NCBI GenBank assembly: GCA_903994365.1 | Contig: CAJEXL010000014.1 | Coordinates: 1-47,868 of the forward strand | From: an uncultured Chlorobiaceae bacterium | GTDB taxonomy: Bacteria > Bacteroidota > Chlorobiia > Chlorobiales > Chlorobiaceae | Length of the DNA stretch: 47,868 nucleotides | Direction: 5' to 3' | In this document: in pieces, positions 9,601 through 17,935 of the stretch | Numbering within the stretch: the stretch's first letter is position 1 | Layout of the letters: the number at the start of each line of letters is the position of its first letter | Notes under the pieces: generated by a model | What the model was told of the DNA's origin: nothing | The model's input: the letters and a program-made list of their open reading frames with translations, nothing else | Databases searched by the model: none | Program-made: the position numbers and the translations under genes

Positions 9601-9758
9601 CCATTCCGCGAAAGGTAGGCCGTGAGCAGATGCTCCTCAATATTGCTGTTTCCTTCGCGCTCCTTCCAGTTGCCGAGAGAGCGGTAGCCAAGTTCATTGG
9701 TGAACAGGGCAAGCACGCGGTTCTGCGTCTCGCGTTCTGAGTTGCCGATGGTGGTCAA
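6627..9758 (-). CDS. hsdR: Type I restriction endonuclease HsdR
   Basis: HsdR is the ATP-driven translocase and nuclease of the type I complex. The 1043 residues contain, in order, the PD-(D/E)xK nuclease (PD at 134-135, ELK at 149-151), the SF2 motor with Walker A HTQGSGKS (275-282), the DECH box (384-387), FTGTP, and the late motif ICRTNR. A long C-terminal helical domain for binding HsdM follows. Length and motif order are normal, and no break was seen. It is the first gene of the minus-strand locus. With hsdM frameshifted and hsdS truncated, an active HsdR would have no modification partner, though it is inert without HsdS/HsdM. Confidence 0.95.
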   Translation of the reverse strand: MTTIGNSERETQNRVLALFTNELGYRSLGNWKEREGNSNIEEHLLTAYLSRNGYTPAQSTKAIHELRIEANNPNRTLYENNRKVYSLLHYGVPVKAAAGEKSETVKLISTDHPELNDFAVAEEVTVYGQHDKRPDIVLYLNGIAVGVLELKNSRVSLGDGIRQSLVNQRPEFIAPFFSTVQFIFAGNDSEGLKYGTVGTEEKYFLQWKEDEEDNFRFKLDKYLLKICRKSRMVELLHDFVLFDGGVKKLPRVHQYFGVKAAQRSAEAFRGGIIWHTQGSGKSMVMVLLARWILENKPAARVVIVTDRDELDKQIAGVFTDAGETIRRTTSGSDLMKQLCQPAPRLLCSLVHKFGRKGVDNFEEFIRELESQPGHTVGDVFVFVDECHRTQSGKLHRTMKALMPNAVFVGFTGTPLLKKDAATTLEVFGSYIHTYKFNEAVEDRVVLDLVYEARDIDQQLGSKEKIDAWFDAKTRGLNEWQKGALREQWGTMQHLLSSRSRMNRVVNDIVFDFSVKPRLSNHRGNAILVASSIYEACKYFELFQKSVFKGKCAVITSYNPQTRDITTEDTGANTETDKESIYNTYMALLQGVETVPGKSKTESYEDNAKKLFREQPATMKLLIVVDKLLTGFDAPSCTCLYIDKSMQDHALFQAICRTNRLDGEDKEFGYIVDYKDLFKKMNDALKVYTVYSSELDKSDTGAGESDILMKDRLAKGRERLDNAVEVLALIYEPVEPPKGELQHIHFFCGNSELSEELAAREPLRSALYKATAMLVRAYSAIADELDAAGYSATEVQRIKKALDRSVKLREIVRYASGESIDLKAYEADMRHLIDTYIEADEPRKISPFDTLPLLELIVKSGIAEAINNLPEGIKSSRDAIAETIENNVRSKIIKDHLNDPAFYESMSLLLDELIASRRRKAIDYEAYLKQMAELANRVAAGHAEETPAQLNTPGRRALYNNLKLDRTGNVDLDLSDEPTGYKGRQDEKLRLAMMIDETVKRVRPNGWRGVKPKENIIKGALFEVLQDADEVERLFLVIERQREY

Positions 9759-10102
9759 GCAGTTATCTCCTTCAAAGAAGAGGAATTACTGGGCACATCC
9801 AGAATATCTCCCCATGCGTTTGTGGTTCTGTTCCCAATTATTTGTCCATCTCCTCAACCTGGAAATTCGGTTCAACTCTGCAATGCAGTGAACAACTGTT
9901 CCCCTTCGCTCCAAGATATATTGTTTTTGTCATTCTCCATCACGGGTTATAACGAATTTCTCCGTCCCGGATTCAGAGTGCCGGAAGAGTGACAACATTG
10001 AACAGAATACCTGCACCATCAACCCTTTTACCGTTCAAGCCTCCCCGTTGTCACGCATTATGTTTATCTTGCAAAAACGCAACCTCTTCCCGATACCCGA
10101 CC
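9759..10102. other. Intergenic spacer, divergent promoter region
   Basis: These 344 bp lie between the divergent hsdR and purine permease genes. Open frames here are short and lack ribosome-binding sites. I see no hairpin, repeat or RNA gene. It presumably holds both promoters. Confidence 0.4.
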
Positions 10103-11410
10103 ATGACACTGCGCTCATACTTCGATTTTGACCGGCACGGTACCAGTTACCGACAAGAGACACTTGCCGGCATCACCACCTTCTTTACGCTCTCCTACAT
10201 TATTATCGTCAATCCGGCCATTCTTGCGGCGGCGGGTATCCCGAAAGGGGCCTCAATGACGGCGACCATCCTCACCTCTATCTTTGGAACGCTTTTGATG
10301 GGGCTCTATGCCAAACGTCCCTTTGCCGTTGCACCCTACATGGGCGAAAATGCCTTTATTGCCTACACTGTGGTGCAGACGCTCGGTTACTCATGGCAGA
10401 CGGCGATGGCGGCTATCTTTATCGGCGGTGTTCTCTTTACCCTGATCACCATCGGGGGGTTGCGCCAATGGCTGGCTGAAGCAATTCCCTCTTCGCTCAA
10501 GCACAGTTTTTCGGGAGGAATCGGTCTTTTTCTCGCCTTTCTCGGCCTCAGCGAGATGGGTGTCGTGACGCTCGGTGTGCCCGGTGCGCCAGTACAACTG
10601 GGCAATATTGCTCAACTCCCGGTACTGTTAAGCCTTGGGGGACTGCTTCTTACCGCCGTCCTTCTCATCCAGCGGGTAACCGGAGCAATTCTTGTCGGTA
10701 TGGCCGTGACGACGGGCGCATTTCTGCTGACCGGCCTTGTTCCCCTTCCTGCAGCAGCGTTCAGTATGCCACCCTCCATTGAGCCGATCTTTATGAAAAT
10801 CGACATGCATGGGGCGCTGACCTGGGGATTTGCCAGCGTCATCATCAGTGTGCTGGTAATGGATTTTGTTGATACCATGGGCACCCTGTTCGGCCTGTCG
10901 TCGAGAGCCAATCTGCTGGATGAAAAGGATAACCTGCCGGAGATAGAAAAACCGATGCTGGTCGATGCGCTGTCGACCATTGCCGCTTCGCTCTTTGGCA
11001 CCACAACTGCGGGCGTCTATATTGAGTCAGCCGCCGGTATTGAGCAAGGGGGAAAAAGCGGATTTACTGCGGTTGTTGTGGCCGCACTCTTCGGCCTAGC
11101 CCTCTTTTTTTCACCCCTGCTGACCATTGTTCCACCCTTCGCCTACGGGCCAACACTCGTTGTTGTCGGCATGTTCATGCTGCAATCGGTGACAAAAATG
11201 AATTTCACCGACTACAGCGAGCTTCTCCCGGCCTTTCTGACCATTGCGCTGATGATCTTCACCTTCAATATCGGTGTTGGAATAACTGCCGGGTTTATTG
11301 CCTGGGTTCTCCTGAAACTTTTTACCGGAAGGGTGCGGGAGGTACACGGCGGAATGTGGATTCTTGCCGGGCTCTCTTTTACCTTCTACCTTTTCTATCC
11401 CTACCATTAG
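10103..11410 (+). CDS. AzgA/PbuG-type purine (guanine/hypoxanthine) permease
   Basis: This is an inner-membrane nucleobase:H+ symporter of the NCS2/AzgA family. The 435-residue form starts MTLRSYFDFDRHGTSYRQET, the usual AzgA opening. Family motifs follow: TLSYIIIVNPAIL, FAVAPYMGENAFIAYTVV, and later VMDFVDTMGTLFGLSSRANLL and SAAGIEQGGKSGFTAVVV. About a dozen hydrophobic segments are visible. An upstream in-frame ATG at 9989 would add 38 residues that do not look like the family, so I chose 10103. It stands alone on the plus strand. Substrate choice among purines cannot be told. Confidence 0.9.
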   Translation: MTLRSYFDFDRHGTSYRQETLAGITTFFTLSYIIIVNPAILAAAGIPKGASMTATILTSIFGTLLMGLYAKRPFAVAPYMGENAFIAYTVVQTLGYSWQTAMAAIFIGGVLFTLITIGGLRQWLAEAIPSSLKHSFSGGIGLFLAFLGLSEMGVVTLGVPGAPVQLGNIAQLPVLLSLGGLLLTAVLLIQRVTGAILVGMAVTTGAFLLTGLVPLPAAAFSMPPSIEPIFMKIDMHGALTWGFASVIISVLVMDFVDTMGTLFGLSSRANLLDEKDNLPEIEKPMLVDALSTIAASLFGTTTAGVYIESAAGIEQGGKSGFTAVVVAALFGLALFFSPLLTIVPPFAYGPTLVVVGMFMLQSVTKMNFTDYSELLPAFLTIALMIFTFNIGVGITAGFIAWVLLKLFTGRVREVHGGMWILAGLSFTFYLFYPYH

Positions 11411-11473
11411 ACCCTGAAAAATAGCTGAACACGGAACTGCGAAGAGTGTTTGTCTGGATAACACCAGAAACAG

Positions 11474-12184
11474 CTACACCATCCCCTTGAGATACAGCCG
11501 CCGCCTCTCTTCTGGAAACCGCTCAATAGCATAACGAAGCATCACCCTCGGCATCCGGGGGTAATGGCGCTGCAGGAATGATTCGAGGGTTGGCAGGTCG
11601 CGCTTGCCAACCTCGCGGAGCATCCAGCCAGTCGCCTTGTGCAGCAGCTCCTGTGGGTCATCAAGCAGAAGCTCTGCCAGAGCAAGCGTATCCTCAAACT
11701 CGCATTTTCGGATATAATGAAAGGTGGCAGTGATGGCAATCCGTCGTTCCCATAAACTTTTGGAAGCCGCAAGCTGGTACAACAGCGTTCGGTCACGTGA
11801 ATACAAAAAAGCACCAACAAGATACTGTGCCGAAATATCTACCAGATCCCAATTGTTGATAAAACGGGTATGCTCCAGATAGATCCCATGGATCTGCTGA
11901 CGGACGGCCTCATTACCCTTCTCAAAACGACGCATGAGCAGCATAAGGGCAAGCAGGCGATCCTCATGAAAAGCGGATTCGAGCAGGCGGATAACCTCCG
12001 GCAATGGCGTACCATCAAGGGAAGGAACCATTTTTCGCAGCACCGGCACCCGAATGCCGCGAAAAAGGTCACCTTCAGCATATTCGCCTGGGCCGGTTTT
12101 GAAAAATCTACGGGCAAAGAGCGCCGCCTCTTGATTGGAGAGGATTTCGAGATTTTTGATGATCATGGATGCTGTAACACTCAT
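11474..12184 (-). CDS. AlkD-like DNA alkylation repair protein
   Basis: This 236-residue all-helical HEAT-repeat protein is of the AlkC/AlkD family of alkylpurine DNA glycosylases. Family features are the early FFKTGPGEYAEGDLFRGIRV segment and INNWDLVDISAQYLVG in the middle. WERRIAITATFHYIRK and HKATGWMLREVGKRD, conserved helices lining the DNA groove, come later. The ATG at 12184 has AGGA five bases upstream; the longer start at 12232 would overlap uup and is less likely. It lies 20 nt after uup on the same strand and is probably co-transcribed with it. Confidence 0.9.
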   Translation of the reverse strand: MSVTASMIIKNLEILSNQEAALFARRFFKTGPGEYAEGDLFRGIRVPVLRKMVPSLDGTPLPEVIRLLESAFHEDRLLALMLLMRRFEKGNEAVRQQIHGIYLEHTRFINNWDLVDISAQYLVGAFLYSRDRTLLYQLAASKSLWERRIAITATFHYIRKCEFEDTLALAELLLDDPQELLHKATGWMLREVGKRDLPTLESFLQRHYPRMPRVMLRYAIERFPEERRRLYLKGMV

Positions 12185-12204
12185 GATATTCCTGTTGTTA
12201 CCAG

Positions 12205-14094
12205 TTACGCCTGCTCGGCCAGTTTGCTCCATCGCGCCATCTCTTTTTCGAGCTGCTGCTGGAGACTCTGAAGTTCAGAACCAAGCTTCTGTTGCGAGGC
12301 AAAATCAGCTCCTGCGGAGGCCAGTTGCGCTGCAATCTCGGACTGTCGGCTCTCTGCCACTTGAATGGAGCGCTCAAGCTGCTCCAGTTCGCGTTTTTCC
12401 TTACTGGAGAGTTTGCTCTGCTTTGGCAACGCTGGCGCTACCGGTTTCGGCGCTTCGGCCACTTTTTTAACCGGTTTCTGCTCAGCCTTTCCCTCCGCTG
12501 CCTTCAGCTCCAGATAGAGGGTGTAGTTGCCGGGATAGCGACGAATGGTGCCATTTGCCTCAAAGGCAAAAATATACTCAACCGTGCGATCAAGAAAATA
12601 GCGGTCGTGGCTCACCACCATAAGACAGCCCTGATAGCTGTCGAGATAGTCCTCAAGCACCCTCAGTGTGGGGATATCAAGATCGTTGGTCGGCTCATCA
12701 AGCAGAAGCACATTGGGCGAACCGATAAGCTGCCGCAGCAGATAGAGCCGCCGCCGCTCTCCACCGGAAAGAGTGCGAACATAACTGTACTGGGTAGCCG
12801 GAGCAAAAAGAAATCGCTCAAGCATTTTCGAGGCAGAGAGCACCGTACCATCTTTTGTGGTAATCTGTTCAGCCTCCGCCTGGATGCACTCAATCACCCG
12901 CTTGTCATCATCAAGACCACGACTCTGCTGATCGTAGTAGCCAATCTTCACCGTCTTGCCCAGAGCAATGTGGCCACTGTCAGGCTTGACTCGCTCGGTA
13001 ATCATCTCAAACAGCGTGGTTTTACCCGAACCATTCGGCCCGATAATGCCGATGCGATCGCCCTTCTGCAGATGATATTCAAAGTCGCGAAGCAGCACCT
13101 TGTCGCCGTAAGACTTCGACACCTTATGAAACTCAATGATTTTATCGCCGAGCCGTCCCGCGCCCAACCCGATATCAAGCTCTTTGGTCTTCTCCTTTCT
13201 CGGTGCATAGACCAGACTCTCGGCCCGAAGCATACGCGCCTTCTGTTTGGTGGTTCGCGCCTTGCAGCCACTGCGCATCCAGTCGAGCTCCTGACGAACA
13301 AGAGCCTGACGCTTGCGGTCATCGCGTATCGCCTGCTCCTCCTGTTCCGCTTTCTGTTGCAGATAGCTTGAGTAACCACCGGTAAAGGTGGTCGCTGTGC
13401 GGCCATCCAGCTCAAGCATCCGCGTCGCCACCCGGTCAAGAAAATATCGGTCGTGGGTAATGAGCAGCACCGCGCCCTGATAGCGACGGATATACTGCTC
13501 GAGCCACTCAACACTGTCGGCATCAAGATGGTTGGTCGGCTCATCAAGAATCAGTCCGTCACTTGGCACCACAAGCGCATGAGCAAGGGCGACCCGCTTG
13601 CGCTGACCGCCGGAGAGCGTCCCCATGATTGCCGTCAAATCGTAAAGACCAAGCTTGCCAAGCACCGTTTTGGCATTCGACTCCAGCTCCCAGGCACCGG
13701 TCACATCAAGCTCGTGAGCAAGCCTGCTCATCCGCTCCAGTAACGAAGGATCATCGCTGTGCTTCGTCTCAAGCTCCTTGCAGACCACCTCATACTCATA
13801 GATGAGATCCATCACCTTGTCGCTCGACTTCAGAATAGCCTGAAGAACGGTATCCTCCGGATTATAGGGTGAATCCTGCGGCAGATAGGCAATCCGCTTC
13901 TGGTTGGCCACCATCACCTTCCCCTTGTCGGGGGTCTCAACACCGGCAAGAATTTTCAGCAGCGTACTCTTGCCACTCCCGTTAGCCCCGATAATACCAA
14001 TCTTGTCACGATCATCTATACCAAACGAAACATCCTCAAACAGATGCTTCAGACCATATTTTTTTTGTAACCCCTCAACCGTTAAAAGCACCAT
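12205..14094 (-). CDS. uup: ABC-F ATPase, Uup type
   Basis: ABC-F proteins have two ABC ATPase domains, lack membrane parts and act on ribosomes; Uup members are also tied to DNA structure stability. Domain 1 has Walker A GANGSGKST (about 36-44), signature LSGGQRKR and DEPTNHLD. Domain 2 has [17 protein letters not shown] and DEPTNDLD. Both domains end in a THDRYFLDR or SHDRYFLDR switch. A Lys/Pro/Ala-rich linker and a coiled coil from about residue 555 to 629 match the Uup C-terminal DNA-binding tail. The length of 629 is typical. It is the first gene of the uup-alkD pair. Confidence 0.93.
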   Translation of the reverse strand: MVLLTVEGLQKKYGLKHLFEDVSFGIDDRDKIGIIGANGSGKSTLLKILAGVETPDKGKVMVANQKRIAYLPQDSPYNPEDTVLQAILKSSDKVMDLIYEYEVVCKELETKHSDDPSLLERMSRLAHELDVTGAWELESNAKTVLGKLGLYDLTAIMGTLSGGQRKRVALAHALVVPSDGLILDEPTNHLDADSVEWLEQYIRRYQGAVLLITHDRYFLDRVATRMLELDGRTATTFTGGYSSYLQQKAEQEEQAIRDDRKRQALVRQELDWMRSGCKARTTKQKARMLRAESLVYAPRKEKTKELDIGLGAGRLGDKIIEFHKVSKSYGDKVLLRDFEYHLQKGDRIGIIGPNGSGKTTLFEMITERVKPDSGHIALGKTVKIGYYDQQSRGLDDDKRVIECIQAEAEQITTKDGTVLSASKMLERFLFAPATQYSYVRTLSGGERRRLYLLRQLIGSPNVLLLDEPTNDLDIPTLRVLEDYLDSYQGCLMVVSHDRYFLDRTVEYIFAFEANGTIRRYPGNYTLYLELKAAEGKAEQKPVKKVAEAPKPVAPALPKQSKLSSKEKRELEQLERSIQVAESRQSEIAAQLASAGADFASQQKLGSELQSLQQQLEKEMARWSKLAEQA

Positions 14095-14300
14095 ACCTCT
14101 TCACCATTCCTTACGTTATATTCCACCCCCGTCCGTACTAAAGAGGTGAATATAACTATTACGTGCAGTTTTGCAGCCATCTCGCAGAGTGCTTTTCACT
14201 CTCCGGTTTTCTATTCTCATTTTTTTTGATAAACTACCCGAAAGTATAGGGAACAAAATAACAGGCTCTCCCCGGAAACAGATAAAAAACTGAACCACTG

Positions 14301-14855
14301 ATGAGTGAATTGGATGAGTTGCTTGCATGGAGCAAAGCGCCCGTGCCCGAAGTGCTGCAACAGTTGCAGCCACAACAACAACAGGAGGTACACTCCTGGG
14401 CGAAGAATCTTGTCGACCATGAAACTGAAGGGCTTGACGATCTCTACAATGCCATAGCCATGATTGTTAAATACATCCCGAATTTCATGGTCATACCGCT
14501 TATGGTCGAACACATCCGCCCCCGGATTGCCGCCCAGGTATGTATCAAAATGGGGATTGATCAGTCTACCGGATACGCCAACGACCTTCCTCTGGAATAT
14601 TTCAGCAAAGTTTCAAGCCATCTCGACGAAAAGATGATGGCTCAGATTCTCACAAAAATGAAACGGAGCCAGGTCGAAAAGTTCATCATCATGGCACTTC
14701 AACAAAATCCGACACGTATACTCGACATCGCCAGCCACCTTGAGCGCCCGGTTCTTGAGATTGTGGCAAAATATGTGGTGTTTCCTGAAGAAAACAGTGA
14801 GCTGGCCATAAGCCATCACAAACCAATAATCGACAAAATCCGCTCAATGCAATAG
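14301..14855 (+). CDS. Hypothetical helical protein, 184 aa
   Basis: I do not recognise this family. The protein is mostly helical and soluble, without a signal peptide. It begins MSELDELLAWSKAPVPEVLQ with a Gln-rich stretch at about 20-30. It then has repeated ~35-residue helical units (LDEKMMAQILTKMKRSQVEK, later NPTRILDIASHLERPVLEIV) that recall the superhelical repeats of MgtE-N or FliG. That similarity is only by eye. It lies between divergent uup and the chlorosome gene, about 100 nt ahead of the latter, and may be lineage-specific. Confidence 0.7.
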   Translation: MSELDELLAWSKAPVPEVLQQLQPQQQQEVHSWAKNLVDHETEGLDDLYNAIAMIVKYIPNFMVIPLMVEHIRPRIAAQVCIKMGIDQSTGYANDLPLEYFSKVSSHLDEKMMAQILTKMKRSQVEKFIIMALQQNPTRILDIASHLERPVLEIVAKYVVFPEENSELAISHHKPIIDKIRSMQ

Positions 14856-14951
14856 AACAGTTACGGACGAATGAAGAAAATATTTTTTTTTGACCGGGAG
14901 TTTTATTAAACTTGCGGAGGAATAGATTTTTTAACCTAAAAGCAGGCTATC

Positions 14952-15203
14952 ATGGCTGATTTGTCAGGAGTTTTTACAGACGGTGCCGCAGCCTACGGAA
15001 GGTTGTTGGAGGTTTTTATTGATGGGCACTGGTGGGTTGTTGGTGACGCTTTGGAAAATGTTGGCAAGTGCACCAAAAGACTCGGAGCCAATGCTTATCC
15101 CCAACTTTATGGCGGAATGTCATCAAGCTTGAGGGGATCCTCTCCAAAGGCTGCGGGTTATGCCAAACCCACAAAGGAAGTTGAGCAGCGATTCAGGGAT
15201 TAA
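14952..15203 (+). CDS. csmE: Chlorosome envelope protein, CsmA/CsmE family
   Basis: CsmA-family proteins form the chlorosome baseplate and bind bacteriochlorophyll a through a conserved His. The 83 residues show the family core FxDGAAAYGRLLEVFIDGHWW, with the ligand His in the DGHWW segment (about residue 27). RLGANAYPQLYGG follows, then the SLRGSSPKAAGYAKPTKEVE tail shared with CsmA. The WVVGDALENVGKCTKRLGAN segment fits CsmE better than CsmA, so the symbol is tentative. CsmE-type precursors are trimmed at the C-terminus. A strong terminator follows at 15245, so it is a single-gene unit. This gene is the main evidence for a green sulfur bacterium. Confidence 0.9.
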   Translation: MADLSGVFTDGAAAYGRLLEVFIDGHWWVVGDALENVGKCTKRLGANAYPQLYGGMSSSLRGSSPKAAGYAKPTKEVEQRFRD

Positions 15204-15244
15204 CGATAACCAGACAGTTATTATTATCTGATTATCAAAACTCT

Positions 15245-15273
15245 AAAAAACGAGGCCTGTCGCCTCGTTTTTT
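15245..15273 (+). terminator. Rho-independent terminator after csmE
   Basis: The stem AAAAAACGAGGC / GCCTCGTTTTTT with a 5-nt loop is perfect over 12 pairs and ends in a T run. It lies 42 nt after the csmE stop. Confidence 0.9.
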
Positions 15274-15324
15274 GTTGTCCGTCTTGTAATTCTGCGACCA
15301 ACCCCGGCAATTAACCTTACCGGT

Positions 15325-16059
15325 ATGAAAGCAACACTGAGCTGCAGCAAGCTGAAGAAGATTTACAACAAACGTGAAGTTGTAAAAAGCTCTTCCATTG
15401 AGGTCAAACAGGGAGAAATCGTGGGGCTTCTCGGGCCAAACGGCGCCGGAAAAACCACAACCTTCTACATGATTGTCGGACTGGTACGGCCAAACAGTGG
15501 CGAAGTGTTTCTGGATTCGACAAATATCACTCGCCTGCCCATGTACAAACGGGCACGTCTCGGAGTCGGCTACCTTCCCCAGGAGGCATCAGTCTTCCGA
15601 AACCTGACCGTGGAGGAGAATATCCTCGGTGTTCTTGAGTTTACCACCCTCTCCAAAAAAGAGCAAAAAGAGAGAGCCAACAAGATGCTTGAGGAGCTGA
15701 ATATCACTCATATCCGGAAAAGTATGGGCTATGCGCTCTCCGGCGGTGAACGCAGACGCACTGAAATTGCAAGAGCCCTGGCACTCAACCCCAAATTTAT
15801 TCTGCTCGATGAGCCCTTTGCTGGAGTTGACCCCATCGCCGTCGAGGATATCCAGCAGATCGTTGAAGGGCTTGCCAGACGCAACATCGGTGTGCTTATC
15901 ACCGATCACAACGTCCATGAAACCCTCTCTATCACCAGCCACGCCTATCTGCTTTTCGACGGCAGCATCTTTATGCAGGGCACTTCAGAGGAGATCGCGG
16001 AAAACCCTGAAGTGAGAAAAATGTATCTCGGTGAAAAATTCAGCCTCGACCGGTATTAA
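15325..16059 (+). CDS. lptB: LPS export ABC transporter ATPase LptB
   Basis: LptB powers extraction of lipopolysaccharide from the inner membrane with LptF/LptG. The 244-residue protein has Walker [12 protein letters not shown] (about 36-46), a Q-loop in [12 protein letters not shown], signature LSGGERRR, Walker [14 protein letters not shown], and the switch [10 protein letters not shown]. These are all LptB hallmarks; [11 protein letters not shown] is especially diagnostic. A matching permease gene (LptF/LptG type) is at 38952-40274. A methyltransferase gene follows 27 nt downstream. Confidence 0.95.
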   Translation: MKATLSCSKLKKIYNKREVVKSSSIEVKQGEIVGLLGPNGAGKTTTFYMIVGLVRPNSGEVFLDSTNITRLPMYKRARLGVGYLPQEASVFRNLTVEENILGVLEFTTLSKKEQKERANKMLEELNITHIRKSMGYALSGGERRRTEIARALALNPKFILLDEPFAGVDPIAVEDIQQIVEGLARRNIGVLITDHNVHETLSITSHAYLLFDGSIFMQGTSEEIAENPEVRKMYLGEKFSLDRY

Positions 16060-16086
16060 TGGTCTTAACCAGAGTACTGTTTCATC

Positions 16087-16992
16087 ATGCTTCAATTCAA
16101 AAAAGAGGGCAATCAGGCTCTTGAAAACCTCCGCTTATCAGGTGACTTTCCCCCTTCCTGGCAGAGCATGGAAGAACTTGAAAGGACGACCGATCATTTT
16201 ATATCGCGTTTTCTTGATGAACGATACCGTATAGCAAACAAGATAGGCGGTGGTTCTTTTCTGGCAGAACTACTCGACAGGGCGCTCCGCACTGCAGATA
16301 CCGAATGTATGGATGACGGCACATTGCCAGAGAACGAAAAGCTGGAGCTAGTGCAGGCGCTTGACCGACAAAACCTTACGATGCAACTCTACCCCAGATA
16401 TGTCGCCCTGCTGCTCTCCCTGCTTGAAAAGGTGGAGAGAGAAGAAGGCCGGAAGTTCACTGTTCTTGAGCTGGCAAGTGGCTCCGGAGGACTGGCTCTG
16501 GCGCTTGCCGAAGAGGCTCAGAGGAGAGATCTACCCATCACCATTACCGGCTCGGATATCGTTCCAAAATTTATTGAAGAGGGTAACCGCCAGTCGAGTG
16601 AAAAAAAGCTTCCGCTCAACTTTCAACTGCTCAATGCCTTTGACCTTCCAGAGTTCCCTGAAGGCTCCTTTGACCTCATGGTAATGTCGCAAAGCCTTCA
16701 CCACTTCACCCCCGGTCAACTTGCCATCATCATCGCCCAATCGGCAAAGCATACCAAAACCGCGTTTGTCGGCATTGATGGGTATCGCAGCGTTCTGCTA
16801 ACTGGCGGCGTCCCGCTCATGGCGTGCTTGCAGGGCATACCCTCCTTCGCCCTCGACGGCCTCACCTCCGCCCGAAAGTTTTACAGCGAACTGGAGCTTG
16901 ATATTATTACAGAAATTGCTACCGGCAAAAGAGATCACACTGTCACCTGTGACTGGCCGTTAAGTATTCTGACCGTTCGGTTTGATGGGTGA
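16087..16992 (+). CDS. Class I SAM-dependent methyltransferase
   Basis: This 301-residue protein carries a Rossmann methyltransferase core in its second half. Motif I is VLELASGSGGLALALAEEA (about 125-143), the acidic post-I turn is ITITGSDIVPKFIEEGN, and motif IV is FDLMVMSQSLHHFTPGQ. The N-terminal ~110 residues are helical. The SQSLHHF pattern is shared with UbiE-like and other small-molecule methyltransferases, but the substrate is unknown. It follows lptB closely and is probably co-transcribed. The N-terminal extension does not match a family I can name. Confidence 0.85.
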   Translation: MLQFKKEGNQALENLRLSGDFPPSWQSMEELERTTDHFISRFLDERYRIANKIGGGSFLAELLDRALRTADTECMDDGTLPENEKLELVQALDRQNLTMQLYPRYVALLLSLLEKVEREEGRKFTVLELASGSGGLALALAEEAQRRDLPITITGSDIVPKFIEEGNRQSSEKKLPLNFQLLNAFDLPEFPEGSFDLMVMSQSLHHFTPGQLAIIIAQSAKHTKTAFVGIDGYRSVLLTGGVPLMACLQGIPSFALDGLTSARKFYSELELDIITEIATGKRDHTVTCDWPLSILTVRFDG

Positions 16993-17113
16993 AGTGAGCC
17001 CTTTGACCAGATTGCAAAGAGTGAAATTTTAGTTGATAACCATCCCTGTTCATGAAACAAAAAGACGCTGCTCTTTTGTTACTTCCGACTCTTGTTTGAG
17101 TGAGGAAGAGTGG

Positions 17114-17446
17114 TTAAGAATGAATAAGACGCTGCAGCAGGATATCTTCGACATTTCGGCGGCTGTCGAGTACCGCTGTTATATAAACATTGCTGCTGTC
17201 TGCGATCCGATACAACAACCTCCATGGAGAAATAATCAGCTCCCGATAGATAAAAATGCCATTAGACTGAAGCTCCGGAACAACCCTGCCTCGCTCGGGT
17301 AAAGTATATAAAGAGGATGCTTTGTCCCTGATGTTTTCCAGAACCTGCAAAGCATTCTGCACATTATCACCTGCAATAAAGACTATAACCTCTCTGAGAT
17401 CCCTTTCCGCAACTTCAGTCCATAAAACACTGTAGCCTGCACTCAT
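17114..17446 (-). CDS. RelE/ParE-family toxin
   Basis: This 110-residue protein has the ParE layout: SVLWTEVAERDLREVIVFIA, then LPERGRVVPELQSNGIFIYRELI, then SPWRLLYRIADSSNVYITAVLD-RRN. The G-R-x-VPEL-...-RELI-x-x-WR-x-x-YR-x motif is typical of the ParE/RelE superfamily. It overlaps its Phd-type antitoxin by 4 nt. Confidence 0.9.
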   Translation of the reverse strand: MSAGYSVLWTEVAERDLREVIVFIAGDNVQNALQVLENIRDKASSLYTLPERGRVVPELQSNGIFIYRELIISPWRLLYRIADSSNVYITAVLDSRRNVEDILLQRLIHS

Positions 17447-17724
17447 AAGGTCTGCTCTTTCAAAAGACCTTCAAGGTCACTGAATACCTCCTCTTGCGGG
17501 CGAATATTGCCTTTACGAATATCCTCTTCACCCTGTGCCAGCAGTTTCAGCAAGCCAAGCGCATTGCGCATCTCCTCATAACTTTTCGGGTCTTGAAGAA
17601 CCGCTCTCGGCTCACCATTCTGGGTAATAATAACCGGACGACGCGTCTCGTTGATCTGTTGAAGAAGAACAGCCGCATTTGCCTTGAGCCAAGTGACCGG
17701 TTTGATGTCGGTAGTAATATTCAT
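17443..17724 (-). CDS. Phd/YefM-family antitoxin
   Basis: The 93-residue protein starts MNITTDIKPVTWLKANAAVL. It continues with the Phd/YefM consensus: RRPVIITQNGEPRAVLQDP, then SYEEMRNALGLLKLLAQGEE. The N-terminal half binds DNA for autoregulation and the C-terminal tail wraps the toxin. Its stop overlaps the toxin start. Confidence 0.92.
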   Translation of the reverse strand: MNITTDIKPVTWLKANAAVLLQQINETRRPVIITQNGEPRAVLQDPKSYEEMRNALGLLKLLAQGEEDIRKGNIRPQEEVFSDLEGLLKEQTL

Positions 17725-17935
17725 ATATCCCTTGAATTCGTTGTGTCCCCTGATCGAATATAGTACGATATTCGGTCATGAGGAAAGGTTTCCTGCAAAA
17801 CACAATGACTTCAGCTTGTCATGGAGTGGATTATCTTTACTATCTTAAAAAAGGGATCAATGATTAACGCGCATGATTCCATAATCATAGCCGAACAATT
17901 AACACCATACAGAAACTCTTTGACACTCGCCACTC

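Noticed and set aside
6639..9740. Plus-strand frames of up to 348 codons opposite hsdR
   Set aside because: These are shadows of HsdR, which has all motor and nuclease motifs in order.
12292..13371. 359-codon plus-strand frame opposite uup
   Set aside because: It is antisense to a well-defined ABC-F gene and has no protein-family features.
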